Positions 1 through 8,103 of a DNA stretch of 19,888 nucleotides are shown one piece after another. The notes under the pieces were generated by a model. That model was not told where the DNA came from, searched no databases, and was given only the letters and a program-made list of their open reading frames with translations. Both the position numbers and the translations under genes were made by a program. Source of the DNA: CAYZUC01 sp964481705 (GTDB lineage: Bacteria > Bacillota > Clostridia > Lachnospirales > Lachnospiraceae); contig CAYZUC010000050.1 of NCBI GenBank assembly GCA_964481705.1, forward strand, positions 1 through 19,888, read 5' to 3'. How positions within the stretch are numbered: position 1 is the stretch's first letter; each line of letters begins with the position of its first letter.

Positions 1-831
1 ACAGTATCAAGAAACTACTCTCCCGTGAAAGAAAAAGAACCAAGCTATATAGATAGCAGCTTGGTCGCATCGTCGCTTGGTCATTATCACCAAAACAAGC
101 TATTCCAATATCTATCTTCTCAGTTAGGAGAAGATGAAGCTACAAAATTGATGACTAAATATAAGGTCGGTTCTGCCAAGCATTGGGATGGAGCAACAGT
201 CTTCTGGCAAATAGATATTGCCGGAAGAGTTCGCACTGGAAAGGTTATGCTATATGAGCCCGAGAGTGGAAAGCGAGTCAAGCATCCATACAACCACATT
301 ACATGGGCACACTCACTACTAAAGCAGAAAGATTTCAATCTGAAACAATGCTTTTTCGGCGAGCACTTACTCGCCAGCAAATCCGATCAACCGGTAGCGA
401 TTGTAGAAAGTGAAAAGACCGCTTTAATCTCTTCTTTCTATATGCCCCAGTTTCTATGGATCGCTACCGGAGGAAAGCATGGTTGCTTTAACGATGAGAA
501 CCTGCAAGTTCTTAAAGGCAGAAAGACAATCTTATTTCCAGATTTGGGAGTATGGGAAGATTGGCAAGTGAAAGCCGACAAAATGAAGAGTCTAAATATT
601 AAGGTAGAGATTTTCGATTTTTTGGAAAAACGAGCAACTCCTGAACAACGAAAAGAAGGGTACGACATCGCCGATTTTCTACTTGAGGCGAAGCAGCCTA
701 CGGCAATATTGCAAGACATGATTAAACGGAATCCGGCTTTGAAAATACTAATGAAAGAATTTGATTTAGTGGTTGACAATTCTTTCAGAAATAAGGAAAA
801 TCCTCGTAAGAAGACCGGATTTAGACTCTAA
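1..831 (+). CDS. DUF6371/Toprim-like primase-type protein, 5' partial
   Basis: The reading frame is open from the first base of the window. A GTG at 25 could be a start, but family members usually carry an N-terminal zinc-finger-like segment before this region, so the gene most likely begins upstream. About 276 residues are visible. Counting from the GTG, a Toprim-like block has VESEKTA with acidic residues E128 and E130, then an ATGGKHG segment (about 147-153) and FPDLG with D173. These features fit DUF6371 proteins, which are common on Bacteroides mobile elements and are thought to be primase-like; the enzymatic role is inferred. The C-terminus is basic (KENPRKKTGFRL). The gene lies directly upstream of the oriT-like repeat and mobC, as expected for a replication/mobilization module. 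Confidence 0.72.
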   Translation, partial: TVSRNYSPVKEKEPSYIDSSLVASSLGHYHQNKLFQYLSSQLGEDEATKLMTKYKVGSAKHWDGATVFWQIDIAGRVRTGKVMLYEPESGKRVKHPYNHITWAHSLLKQKDFNLKQCFFGEHLLASKSDQPVAIVESEKTALISSFYMPQFLWIATGGKHGCFNDENLQVLKGRKTILFPDLGVWEDWQVKADKMKSLNIKVEIFDFLEKRATPEQRKEGYDIADFLLEAKQPTAILQDMIKRNPALKILMKEFDLVVDNSFRNKENPRKKTGFRL

Positions 832-853
832 TGGAAAATCTGCGATTTTTAGC

Positions 854-908
854 GGAGCAAGTTTATGTTTTGGTCATACCAAAACCCACTTGCTCCCCCA
901 AATGGGAG
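854..908. other. candidate origin of transfer (oriT), nested inverted repeat
   Basis: The 124-bp gap between the primase-like gene and mobC holds a nested perfect inverted repeat. The outer arms are GGAGCAAGT (854-862) and ACTTGCTCC (888-896). The inner arms are GTTTTGGT (867-874) and ACCAAAAC (878-885) around a CAT loop. A second short pair, CTCCC (893-897) and GGGAG (904-908), overlaps the right outer arm. Inverted repeats immediately upstream of mobC/relaxase genes are typical of MOBP oriT regions, where the relaxase nicks close to the repeat. The nic site is not identified. A terminator is less likely because no T-tract follows. Confidence 0.55.
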
Positions 909-955
909 GATTATCCCGCTGGTCTAAAATGGAAATTTTCAATAAAAATGTTCGT

Positions 956-1324
956 ATGAAAGAAATAAAAATGGGTGGTCGCCCCACCAAAGAATTAGGA
1001 GAAAAACGCACCTATATGGTCAGCGTTAAAATGGATTCTCGCGAGTACTTTTCGCTAAAGACGAAAGCCAAGTCGGCAGGAATCAGCCGAAGCGATTTTG
1101 TTCGTCAGTGTATCGCCGGGAGCAAAATTTGTCCACGGCTAACGCCTGAACTGAACGATTATATTCGAAAGCTATCCGGCATGGGAAACAACCTGAATCA
1201 GATTGCCCGAAGAGCAAATGCCGAAGGATATATCAATGCGAGAAGCGAATACCTCTATCTGGCGGATAAGATTGATAACGTAATAGAAATGATTGAAGAT
1301 GATGGCAAAGATCGTAAAGGGTAA
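956..1324 (+). CDS. mobC: MobC-type plasmid mobilization relaxosome protein
   Basis: This is a small basic protein of 122 residues. Its N-terminal half has a ribbon-helix-helix-like pattern (RTYMVSVKMDSREYFSL, then AGISRSDFVRQCIAGS). The C-terminal half has the MobC hallmark SGMGNNLNQIARRAN. MobC proteins bind oriT and help the relaxase melt and nick DNA; that role follows from the family. The start is set at ATG 956, with ATG 971 (MGGRPTKE) a close alternative. The frame is open further upstream to 773, but that would run through the oriT-like repeat and overlap the previous gene, so it is not used. The end overlaps the start of the relaxase gene, the usual arrangement for co-translated mobilization genes. 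Confidence 0.85.
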   Translation: MKEIKMGGRPTKELGEKRTYMVSVKMDSREYFSLKTKAKSAGISRSDFVRQCIAGSKICPRLTPELNDYIRKLSGMGNNLNQIARRANAEGYINARSEYLYLADKIDNVIEMIEDDGKDRKG

Positions 1325-2234
1325 AGCATTNNNNNNNNNNGTAGTCAATTACATTCTTGACAAGCAGAAGAATACAGAAATTGTCGATTTTGATGGACTT
1401 CGTGTAAAGAGCAAGGCTTCCATTACCCAGAGTTTTATAACACAAGCAAGTCTGAACAGCCGTGTGTCAAAACCGGTTTGTCATATCTCGTTGGATTTTT
1501 CAGCACAGGATAAAGCTAAACTATCCAACCAGCTGATGGGACAGATTGCTCACGACTATATGAAACAAATGGGTATAGCGAACACACAATATATCATTGC
1601 AAGGCACTTCGACAAAGAGCACCCACATATCCACTTGGTTTATAACTGTGTGGATAATAGTGGAAAGACAATCACCGATAGCAACGACCGATTCAGAAGC
1701 GAAAAAATCTGCAAGGAACTGACTGAGAAATATGGCTTGTACTTCGCCACTGGCAAAGAGAATGTTAAAGAGCACCGCTTGAAAGAACCGGATAAAACTA
1801 AATACGAGATATACAATTCTCTCAAAGCATTGGTGCCAAAATGCAAGAACTGGAAGCAATTAACCTCAGAACTGCAAAAAGCAGGAATAAAAACCGAATT
1901 CAAAACCAAAGGGAATTCTGATGAAATTCAGGGAGTCCGGTTTGAAAAGAATGGTTATTTATTCAATGGATCTAAAGTTGATACAATGTTTAGCTATTCA
2001 AAGATAGACTATCAGTTAGAGCAAAATGCACGTAGCCAGTCAGCAAGCCAAAGTCAAACAGAATCCCACTCAATGGGTAATTCTGTTGCTTCAACAATAG
2101 GATCAGTAGGTTCTGCCTTAGGTGGGTTGTTCGATATTCAGCCCGGAAGCGGATATGATGAGAATGAAGCTGAATATCTTCGCCAGCAACGATTGAAAAA
2201 GAAGCCGAAACGAAAGTTCGGCCGACAAATGTAA
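1299..2234 (+). CDS. MOBP-type relaxase/mobilization nuclease (contains 10-N gap)
   Basis: This is a DNA-nicking relaxase that would cut oriT and pilot the strand into the recipient. The N-terminal MAKIVKGKA...VVNYILDK segment matches the start of Bacteroides MOBP relaxases and probably carries the catalytic tyrosine (NYIL). The metal-binding histidine motif is clear: HFDKEHPHIHLVYN, with four histidines near residues 103-112. Length is about 311 residues. The C-terminus is Ser/Gln-rich, then Lys/Arg-rich (RLKKKPKRKFGRQM). ATG 1299 is preferred; ATG 1302 and TTG 1293 are also in frame. It overlaps mobC by about 26 bp. Ten undetermined bases at 1331-1340 fall four codons before the VVNY motif; the frame is kept, but these residues are unknown. 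Confidence 0.88.
   Translation: MMAKIVKGKAXXXXVVNYILDKQKNTEIVDFDGLRVKSKASITQSFITQASLNSRVSKPVCHISLDFSAQDKAKLSNQLMGQIAHDYMKQMGIANTQYIIARHFDKEHPHIHLVYNCVDNSGKTITDSNDRFRSEKICKELTEKYGLYFATGKENVKEHRLKEPDKTKYEIYNSLKALVPKCKNWKQLTSELQKAGIKTEFKTKGNSDEIQGVRFEKNGYLFNGSKVDTMFSYSKIDYQLEQNARSQSASQSQTESHSMGNSVASTIGSVGSALGGLFDIQPGSGYDENEAEYLRQQRLKKKPKRKFGRQM
1331..1340. other. assembly gap (10 N)
   Basis: Ten undetermined bases lie inside the relaxase gene, between KGKA and VVNYIL. Ten N is a common placeholder, so the true length is uncertain. The number of bases happens to keep the relaxase frame open. Confidence 0.95.
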
Positions 2235-2262
2235 GATTATTAATAAATTAAATAATAATAGT

Positions 2263-2817
2263 ATGAAGACTATCGAAATTAACGAAGTGTACACGCTTTT
2301 TGAAGAAATCAAAGGGCTTATCAAAAAAGGGAACAATAATGCACCTGCAGTTATTCAACCGGAAATAGAACTACCGGACTTATCCGTCATAAATGAATTG
2401 ACAGATAAGCTACAGGAAACAATTGAAGAAGTCCGCAAGCCAGTAAAGACTGAATATCATCATACATTCAGTATAGCTTCGAATAAAATCTTCTTTAGCG
2501 TAATCGGCATGGGTATAGCTTTGATTGTTTGTATGTTTGCGATATATTATCAGCGAGAGGAAATTGCCTCCCACAAAGATAATGACCTCAAATATCGTTA
2601 TGTGAAGATGCGAGGAACGGCAACGCCAGATGAAATAGGTCATTTAGAAAATATCTTCGATTACGAGCGAGATAGTGTAAGAGTTATCCGAAAACAAGTA
2701 GAGCAGTATGAGAAAGCTGTATTAGAAGAAGCAAAGCGATTGGAAAAGGCAAAGTTGAAAGAACAAGAGGCAGAACGACTAAAACGAGAGGCGGAAAACT
2801 TGAAACAAAACAAATAG
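2263..2817 (+). CDS. mobilization-module protein with one TM segment and C-terminal coiled coil
   Basis: The protein has 184 residues and I recognise no named enzyme family. Residues 1-60 are acidic and helical (ELTDKLQETIEEVRK). One hydrophobic segment at about 76-96 (IFFSVIGMGIALIVCMFAIYY) looks like a single transmembrane helix. Residues 135-184 are a highly charged Lys/Glu helix rich in EEAKRLEKAK-type repeats, likely a coiled coil. It starts 28 bp after the relaxase and runs in the same direction, so it probably belongs to the mobilization operon. A role in linking the relaxosome to the membrane or a conjugation apparatus is an inference from this architecture and position only. Confidence 0.7.
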   Translation: MKTIEINEVYTLFEEIKGLIKKGNNNAPAVIQPEIELPDLSVINELTDKLQETIEEVRKPVKTEYHHTFSIASNKIFFSVIGMGIALIVCMFAIYYQREEIASHKDNDLKYRYVKMRGTATPDEIGHLENIFDYERDSVRVIRKQVEQYEKAVLEEAKRLEKAKLKEQEAERLKREAENLKQNK

Positions 2818-2844
2818 CTTTCTCCGATTACTATATATAAAGAA

Positions 2845-2967
2845 ATGGCAGTTTTTAAGAGTTCAAAAGAATTTTATCCCATAAAAACAACAAGTGAACC
2901 CCAAGATGAACCTCAAGACCCTCAAGAGAAAATAATAGAATATAGCTTTTATCGAGAACGGTTATAG
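2845..2967 (+). CDS. possible 40-residue ORF, unknown
   Basis: ATG 2845 opens a 40-codon frame (begins MAVFKSSKEFYPI, ends EYSFYRERL) ending at TAG 2965-2967. It is 27 bp downstream of the coiled-coil protein on the same strand and upstream of the terminator, so it would lie in the same transcript. The middle is Pro/Gln/Asp/Glu-rich (SEPQDEPQDPQEK). There is no recognised family and the length is within chance. Apart from this ORF and the terminator/promoter pair, I see nothing else in the 335 bp between 2817 and 3153. Confidence 0.3.
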   Translation: MAVFKSSKEFYPIKTTSEPQDEPQDPQEKIIEYSFYRERL

Positions 2968-3057
2968 TGGTCATTGGTGATAAACGAATAATAAAGAGTG
3001 CTACATGAGATTGAAAATTGAAGAAAAACAAGTAACAGCCTGAAAGAGAGATTAAAT

Positions 3058-3090
3058 AAAGCAAGGATATTTACCCTTGCTTTGTTTTTA
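3058..3090 (+). terminator. intrinsic terminator after the mobilization module
   Basis: A perfect 9-bp stem, AAAGCAAGG (3058-3066) and CCTTGCTTT (3075-3083), encloses an 8-nt loop and is followed by GTTTTTA. This is a standard Rho-independent terminator. It separates the mobilization transcript from the BREX operon. Confidence 0.85.
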
Positions 3091-3113
3091 TAGCATATTT
3101 TTCACTATATTTG
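3081..3113 (+). promoter_or_regulatory. Bacteroidota-type promoter of the BREX operon
   Basis: TTTG at 3081-3084 (-33 box) and TATATTTG at 3106-3113 (-7 box, TAnnTTTG) are 21 bp apart, within the usual range for the Bacteroidota primary sigma factor. Transcription would begin near 3120, giving a leader of about 33 nt before the regulator ATG at 3153. The -33 box lies in the right arm and tail of the upstream terminator. The palindrome GTGCAC (3113-3118) sits just after the -7 box and could be part of an operator, but that is weak. Confidence 0.7.
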
Positions 3114-3152
3114 TGCACGCAATTTATATGTTTCACAGAAAAAAACACTCCG

Positions 3153-3359
3153 ATGGAACTAAATAGAATAAAGGAAGTGCTTGATGAAAAAGGAATTAAG
3201 CAGACATGGTTGGCAAAAAAGCTCGGCAAGAGCTTTAGCTCCATAAACGCTTATGCTTGTAACCGGCAGCAGCCAAGCCTGGAAGTTTTGAATGAAATCG
3301 CAACAATTTTACAAGTAAGCATTGATGAATTACTTGTAATAAAAAGGAAGATAGATTAA
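3153..3359 (+). CDS. XRE/Cro-type HTH transcriptional regulator at the head of the BREX operon
   Basis: This 68-residue protein is a single helix-turn-helix domain. LDEKGIKQTWLAKKLGKSFSSINAYACNRQQPSLEVLNEIATILQVSIDELL contains the XRE hallmarks: the KQTWLAKKLGKS turn, the SSINAYACNRQQPS recognition helix and the LNEIATILQVSIDELL tail. ATG 3153 is chosen because the frame open from 3111 overlaps the -7 promoter box and lies before the likely transcription start. The stop is 1 bp before the brxA ATG, so it is co-transcribed with BREX and probably autoregulates the operon, much like restriction-modification controller proteins. The WYL-domain regulator BrxR of other BREX loci is unrelated in fold. 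No dedicated ligand domain is present. Confidence 0.85.
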   Translation: MELNRIKEVLDEKGIKQTWLAKKLGKSFSSINAYACNRQQPSLEVLNEIATILQVSIDELLVIKRKID

Positions 3360-3360
3360 T

Positions 3361-3927
3361 ATGCAGGAATATCGTTTTTCTTTTACAGGAGCGTCGTTAA
3401 TGCTGAAGGAATTTGTGGTATTAGCCCAAAAGATAGTTGATGCCGATTTTGATTATGCAAAAACATCTAGTAATGAGGTAAATAGAGATCGAGATACTAC
3501 TCGGAAAAGAGAATTTTCCGAGTTAGTACTTCGGTTAAAGCGGTTATCGAAAAAAGAGATCGAATATTTAGTGGAAACAACCACTGAAAATCAGAAATTG
3601 ATTTCTTTTCTGGCTTGTATCCGATCGTATCGTATTTTGCGGGAATTTATAGAAGAAATCATTTGGGATAAATTATTAGTATTTGACCATCAATTGGATT
3701 CTAAAGATTTGACTGGTTTCATGTATAACAAATCATTACTATATCCGGAAGTTGAACATCTGAGTGATAGTACACAAAAAAAAATACAGCAAGTAATATT
3801 TAAAATAATGGAACAAGCGGGCTTAATCGACAATATACATTCAAAAAAAATTCAAATTCCATTTTTGGATTATACTATACAATGCTTATTGTCAGACCAT
3901 GATAAAAAATACTTATTAAATTTATGA
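3361..3927 (+). CDS. brxA: BREX protein BrxA (DUF1819)
   Basis: This 188-residue protein matches BrxA in length and layout. It has an N-terminal YRFSFTGASLMLKE segment, a DTTRKREFSELVLRLKRLSKKEIEYLV block, the conserved CIRSYRILREFIEEIIWDKL stretch (about 86-105), and a C-terminal STQKKIQQVIFKIMEQAGLI helix pair. BrxA is a small helical DNA-binding protein required in several BREX-1 systems; its precise role is unsettled. The ATG follows the regulator stop after 1 bp, and the end overlaps brxB by ATGA, indicating translational coupling. An A9 run at 3776-3784 and an A8 run at 3843-3850 are possible slippage sites, though such runs are not rare in this AT-rich DNA. Confidence 0.92.
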   Translation: MQEYRFSFTGASLMLKEFVVLAQKIVDADFDYAKTSSNEVNRDRDTTRKREFSELVLRLKRLSKKEIEYLVETTTENQKLISFLACIRSYRILREFIEEIIWDKLLVFDHQLDSKDLTGFMYNKSLLYPEVEHLSDSTQKKIQQVIFKIMEQAGLIDNIHSKKIQIPFLDYTIQCLLSDHDKKYLLNL

Positions 3928-4541
3928 TATCAGGACAGGCGAAAATAATAGAAAATTTCAAAATGATTTTTGAAATTACTCAAACAAAAGAGTTCTTAAG
4001 GATGGAAGGCCTGAATGGAGAAGTTCCATTTTGGATTGCTCCGTATGATATACAATTGCAGAATTATGCCATCGAAGAGTTAGAAAATCTCGTACAAAAG
4101 CTAAAACATCAAGGAATCTCTGTTCTTTTATTAGATTTATTTGAACTCTCTGTGGAAATACTGGAAAATAATATAGGACTTGATAAAATATTTCAAGTGG
4201 AAAAAAAGAAAACAAAAGAGAAATTCAAAAAAGCACTACAGTCCACTCTGAACCTGCATGAACGGTTTATTCCACTAATTAAACAGAAAATGAAGGATTC
4301 CAAACCTCAAATATTAATGATAAAAGGAGTTGGAGCTGTATACCCATTTATTCGTTCACACAACATTTTAAATAATCTCCAATCATCCGTTACAGATATT
4401 CCAACTTTAATGTTTTTTCCCGGAGAATACAACGGAAAAGCATTGAATTTATTTGGAGATTTAAAAGATGACAATTATTATCGAGCATTCAATATATTTG
4501 AGCATAAAATCAATTTAAAACACAATAACATCCATAGATAA
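3924..4541 (+). CDS. brxB: BREX protein BrxB (DUF1788)
   Basis: The protein has 205 residues, the usual length for BrxB. Its C-terminal half carries the family signature: LMIKGVGAVYPFIRSHNILNNL (about 131-152), then IPTLMFFPGEYNGKALNLFG (about 159-178). The N-terminal part includes FWIAPYDIQLQ and a predicted helix before LLLDLFELSVEIL. BrxB is a conserved, essential BREX-1 component with no known catalytic activity and is thought to act with BrxC, PglZ and PglX. The gene overlaps brxA by 4 bp (ATGA), and its TAA shares one base with the brxC ATG (TAATG). Confidence 0.93.
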   Translation: MISGQAKIIENFKMIFEITQTKEFLRMEGLNGEVPFWIAPYDIQLQNYAIEELENLVQKLKHQGISVLLLDLFELSVEILENNIGLDKIFQVEKKKTKEKFKKALQSTLNLHERFIPLIKQKMKDSKPQILMIKGVGAVYPFIRSHNILNNLQSSVTDIPTLMFFPGEYNGKALNLFGDLKDDNYYRAFNIFEHKINLKHNNIHR

Positions 4542-7500
4542 TGACAGCACTTTCTTCTTATTTTGAAAAGCCGTATGACAGATCCATAGAGACTGTCATT
4601 AAAGCAGATGACATGAGTCACATTTATGATGAAGTTTCTGAATATGTAATTACGCATGATATTGCTAGTAAAATTGCAAATTTTTTTGAATCATATAAAG
4701 ATGGGGGGAGCACCAATGGCGTTTGGATTTCCGGGTTCTTTGGTTCGGGTAAGTCTCACTTATTAAAGATACTTAGCTATGTGCTTGAAAACAAGTATTG
4801 CGGAAAGGACTCCTTAGGACAAATGTTTGCAAACAAGATAGTAGACGATGCAAAATTAAAAGCCGATATTGAAAAAAGCATTGAGACTTATAAATCAGAA
4901 AGTATTCTGTTTAATATCGATCAGCAAGCTCAAATAACAAGTAAAACTGATCAGAATGCTTTATTACAAGTGTTTTATAAAGTTTTTTTTGATCATCAAG
5001 GGTTTTATGGCTTCCAACCTCATATCGCTGAATTTGAAGCATATTTGCACAAAGACGGAAAATACGAAGCTTTTAAAGATGAATTTCAATGCAAATTTAG
5101 AAAACCTTGGATTGATGCCCGCAAAGATTATGTAGATCCGCTAATTAATGAAGCTATAGCTGAAGCACTTGGAAAGATTTACGATACAGATCCGGGGAAA
5201 TATGAGGACTATCTGGATTCGTGGGAAGATAAACATAAGTCATCTATCGAAGATTTCGCAGAAAAAGTGGCAGAATATATTGCCACAAAAGAAAAAGGAT
5301 TTCGTTTAAATTTCTTTGTAGATGAAGTGGGGCAATATATTGCAGAAAACACCAAACTTATGCTCAACCTGCAAACTATTGCAGAGTCATTAGATACTAA
5401 ATGTAGGGGAAACAGTTGGGTATTTGTTACCTCACAGGAAGATTTGGAAAGTTTAGTCGGAGATGACCGTTCTATACAAAAAGATGATTTTTCTAAGATT
5501 CAAGGTCGCTTTAGCAATCGCATTCCATTGACTTCTGCCAATGTTGACGAAGTCATTGAAAAACGGCTTTTGGAGAAAAATGAAAACGGAAAAGCGGAAT
5601 TCGAAAAATTGTATAATCAAGAACATGCGAATCTGAAGACGCTTCTTTCCTTTTCCGAAGCTGGTATACAATTTAAACAATATCAAGATAAAGAAGATTT
5701 CATCAATAAATACCCTTTTGTCCCTTACCAATTTGACTTATTCCAACAATGTATCAAAGCATTGTCTAGGCACAATGTGTTTCAAGGAAAACATGCTTCG
5801 GTCGGAGAGCGTTCTATGTTGGGTGTTTTTCAGGAAGTATTGAAAGGATTCAAAAAATTTCAAGAAGGTGATTTGGTAAGCTTTGACCTGATGTTTCAAG
5901 GAATTGTGGGTACACTACGTTCCGAATCTCAGAATGCCATTATTTTGGCAAGTAATCAATTAGAACAGCGAAACCCATTGGCGATTCGTATCCTCAAAGC
6001 TTTATTCCTGATTAAATACTTTGATGGGTTGAAAGCGACAACTCACAATATCCAAGTGCTACTGACCGGAAACGTGAATACAAAGGTCAATGACTTTCAG
6101 GTAAAAGTAGAAGAAGCTTTAAACCTGCTGGAAGAGGAAACCTACATCCAAAGACGTGGCGATATCTACGAATATCTGACGAATGAAGAAAAAGATATTG
6201 AAGAAGAAATCAAAGATATACGCATTGAAAACGATGAGATTAGCAAATATTTAGGAAATGTGATTTTTGATGGTGTTTTGAAAGACAACAAAATAAAATG
6301 TACAGAAAACAAGCAGAATTTCGAATTTGCCCGATTGATCGATGGTTCTGTAATTGGTAGATTACAAGAGTTGCAAATCTCATTTATTACTACCGAATAC
6401 CAAGAGTATACACATATTTCCCATTTTTCGGCAAAGACACTTTCAGATCAAACACTGATGATGGTACGCCTTCCTGAAGACAAACGGTTCATCAGCGAGG
6501 TCCGGATGTATATCAAAACAGATAAATACATTCGTCAAAATAACACAAGTGCCAATTCCGATTCTTTTGGTCGTATTTTAAGGGAAAAGGGAACCATCAA
6601 TAGTCAGCGAAATAAAAATACCCAAACGGCCGTTAATGAACTAGTCGCTCGTGCGCAAATATTTATCAATGGAGCTGAAAATATGAGTTCCTCTTCCTCT
6701 GATGCACGCACCCGTATTATCGAATCATTTCAAGATTTGATTAAAGTGGCTTATCCCAAACTAAATCTTTTGGGAGTAGCCACTTTGGATGATGTACAAC
6801 TGGCTAAGATTCTTAACAGCCCCAATGTTCCTAATATATTCGGTGGGGACGAATCCACAATCTCTTTGGCAGAACAAGAAATCCTCAATTATATAAATCG
6901 TCGAAAAACAATGAATGAACGTACCACGTTAACCGATATCCGAACTAATTTTAAAGGAAAACCATACGGCTGGCGTGAGATATCGAGCTTTTGCCTTTTA
7001 GCAATGTTGTTCAAAAAAGGGAAAATAGAGGCAAAACAAAATACAAATATACTTGAAGATAACCAATTTGCAGTAGCACTCAATAATAACCAGCAATGGA
7101 ATAACACCTTAGTTATGCCGCAGCAGGATATTGATGGTACACTTTTGCGCAAAGTGAAAGATCTACATAGAGAATTGTTTGACGACACGAATATAGCAAC
7201 AGAGGCCAAAGAAATTGCAAAAAACTTCAAAGAGAAAGCTCGTGATTTAGATATGGAACTGCAAAAAATGCTAAATCAGACTGATACTTATCCGTTTCTT
7301 ATCCAGTTAAAACCTTTACAGGATAAACTGAACTCTGTTATCAGCTTAGACTATGCTCAGCTGATAAACACCGTAAAGGATTATGAAGATGATCTGCTTG
7401 ATCAGAAAGAAGATGTATTGGATAGTATCCGCAGCTTCATGAATAGTGGACAAAAAAATATATACAAAAATATCGGATTGTTTTTGAATGAGACCAATGG

Positions 7501-8101
7501 AAATCTTCGCTTTGTAGAGAATGATGAAGAGATGGAATTACTGAAATCGGTAATGGATCAAGAAAAACCTTATGTCAGAGATTTGATTCGTAAAGCAAAA
7601 GATGCGATGGAAATATTATCAGCTCGCATTCAACAGAAGCAAGATGAAGAACGAAAAGTTACAGAAGAGAAGTTGCAAGCCAACATAAAACAATTACAAA
7701 ATGAACCGGACTTTGAAAAGTTGAACGACCGTCAAAAGACAGACATATTACAACCATTTCAAAGTCTATTGGAGCAAGTCCGGAGAGAGCGTTTTATTTC
7801 CAATATTCGTGATTTAGGTAATAATATTTCAGACTTATACACCAAACAATTGAATCGTTGTGTAGCGTTAGCCAACCCACCAGAGGCTAAAAGTGCATCA
7901 ACTGGAGATGAGAATGTTTCAACACCTACAGTCGTCCAAGAACCTAGAGAAACTTATATTACGCTTCCTAATGTCTTACGTAAAGTAAACATAGATATTC
8001 GTCGTTTGGAAACTGAATCTGATGTAGAAAAGTATCTTGCAGAATTAAAAATGCTCTTACTTGACCAACTAAAACAAAACCGCAAAATTAATTTGAATTA
8101 A
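4541..8101 (+). CDS. brxC: BREX P-loop ATPase BrxC
   Basis: This large 1186-residue ATPase fits the size of BrxC. The Walker A motif GFFGSGKS is at about 65-72 (K71) and the Walker B motif LNFFVDEVGQ has D261-E262. A sensor-like segment, SWVFVTSQEDL, follows at about 291-301. Other family-like segments include NKYPFVPYQFDLFQQCIKAL and GERSMLGVFQEVL. The C-terminal third is mostly helical with a charged coiled-coil region around 1020-1085 (ARIQQKQDEERKVTEEKLQ). BrxC is essential for BREX and is considered an ORC/Cdc6-like STAND ATPase that may sense or load onto DNA. It sits between brxB (1-bp overlap) and pglX (2-bp gap). Nothing looks truncated. Confidence 0.95.
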   Translation: MTALSSYFEKPYDRSIETVIKADDMSHIYDEVSEYVITHDIASKIANFFESYKDGGSTNGVWISGFFGSGKSHLLKILSYVLENKYCGKDSLGQMFANKIVDDAKLKADIEKSIETYKSESILFNIDQQAQITSKTDQNALLQVFYKVFFDHQGFYGFQPHIAEFEAYLHKDGKYEAFKDEFQCKFRKPWIDARKDYVDPLINEAIAEALGKIYDTDPGKYEDYLDSWEDKHKSSIEDFAEKVAEYIATKEKGFRLNFFVDEVGQYIAENTKLMLNLQTIAESLDTKCRGNSWVFVTSQEDLESLVGDDRSIQKDDFSKIQGRFSNRIPLTSANVDEVIEKRLLEKNENGKAEFEKLYNQEHANLKTLLSFSEAGIQFKQYQDKEDFINKYPFVPYQFDLFQQCIKALSRHNVFQGKHASVGERSMLGVFQEVLKGFKKFQEGDLVSFDLMFQGIVGTLRSESQNAIILASNQLEQRNPLAIRILKALFLIKYFDGLKATTHNIQVLLTGNVNTKVNDFQVKVEEALNLLEEETYIQRRGDIYEYLTNEEKDIEEEIKDIRIENDEISKYLGNVIFDGVLKDNKIKCTENKQNFEFARLIDGSVIGRLQELQISFITTEYQEYTHISHFSAKTLSDQTLMMVRLPEDKRFISEVRMYIKTDKYIRQNNTSANSDSFGRILREKGTINSQRNKNTQTAVNELVARAQIFINGAENMSSSSSDARTRIIESFQDLIKVAYPKLNLLGVATLDDVQLAKILNSPNVPNIFGGDESTISLAEQEILNYINRRKTMNERTTLTDIRTNFKGKPYGWREISSFCLLAMLFKKGKIEAKQNTNILEDNQFAVALNNNQQWNNTLVMPQQDIDGTLLRKVKDLHRELFDDTNIATEAKEIAKNFKEKARDLDMELQKMLNQTDTYPFLIQLKPLQDKLNSVISLDYAQLINTVKDYEDDLLDQKEDVLDSIRSFMNSGQKNIYKNIGLFLNETNGNLRFVENDEEMELLKSVMDQEKPYVRDLIRKAKDAMEILSARIQQKQDEERKVTEEKLQANIKQLQNEPDFEKLNDRQKTDILQPFQSLLEQVRRERFISNIRDLGNNISDLYTKQLNRCVALANPPEAKSASTGDENVSTPTVVQEPRETYITLPNVLRKVNIDIRRLETESDVEKYLAELKMLLLDQLKQNRKINLN

Positions 8102-8103
8102 AA

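Noticed and set aside
773..955. Upstream extension of the mobC reading frame to 773
   Set aside because: It would translate the oriT-like repeats and overlap the preceding gene; MobC homology starts only after the ATGs at 956/971.
3111..3152. Upstream extension of the XRE regulator frame to 3111
   Set aside because: The extension overlaps the -7 promoter box and precedes the likely transcription start; the HTH domain starts at ATG 3153.
4983..4990. T8 run in brxC, and T8 at 12067-12074 in pglZ, as phase-variation tracts
   Set aside because: Runs of this length are common in AT-rich coding DNA, and neither lies in a region where switching is known.
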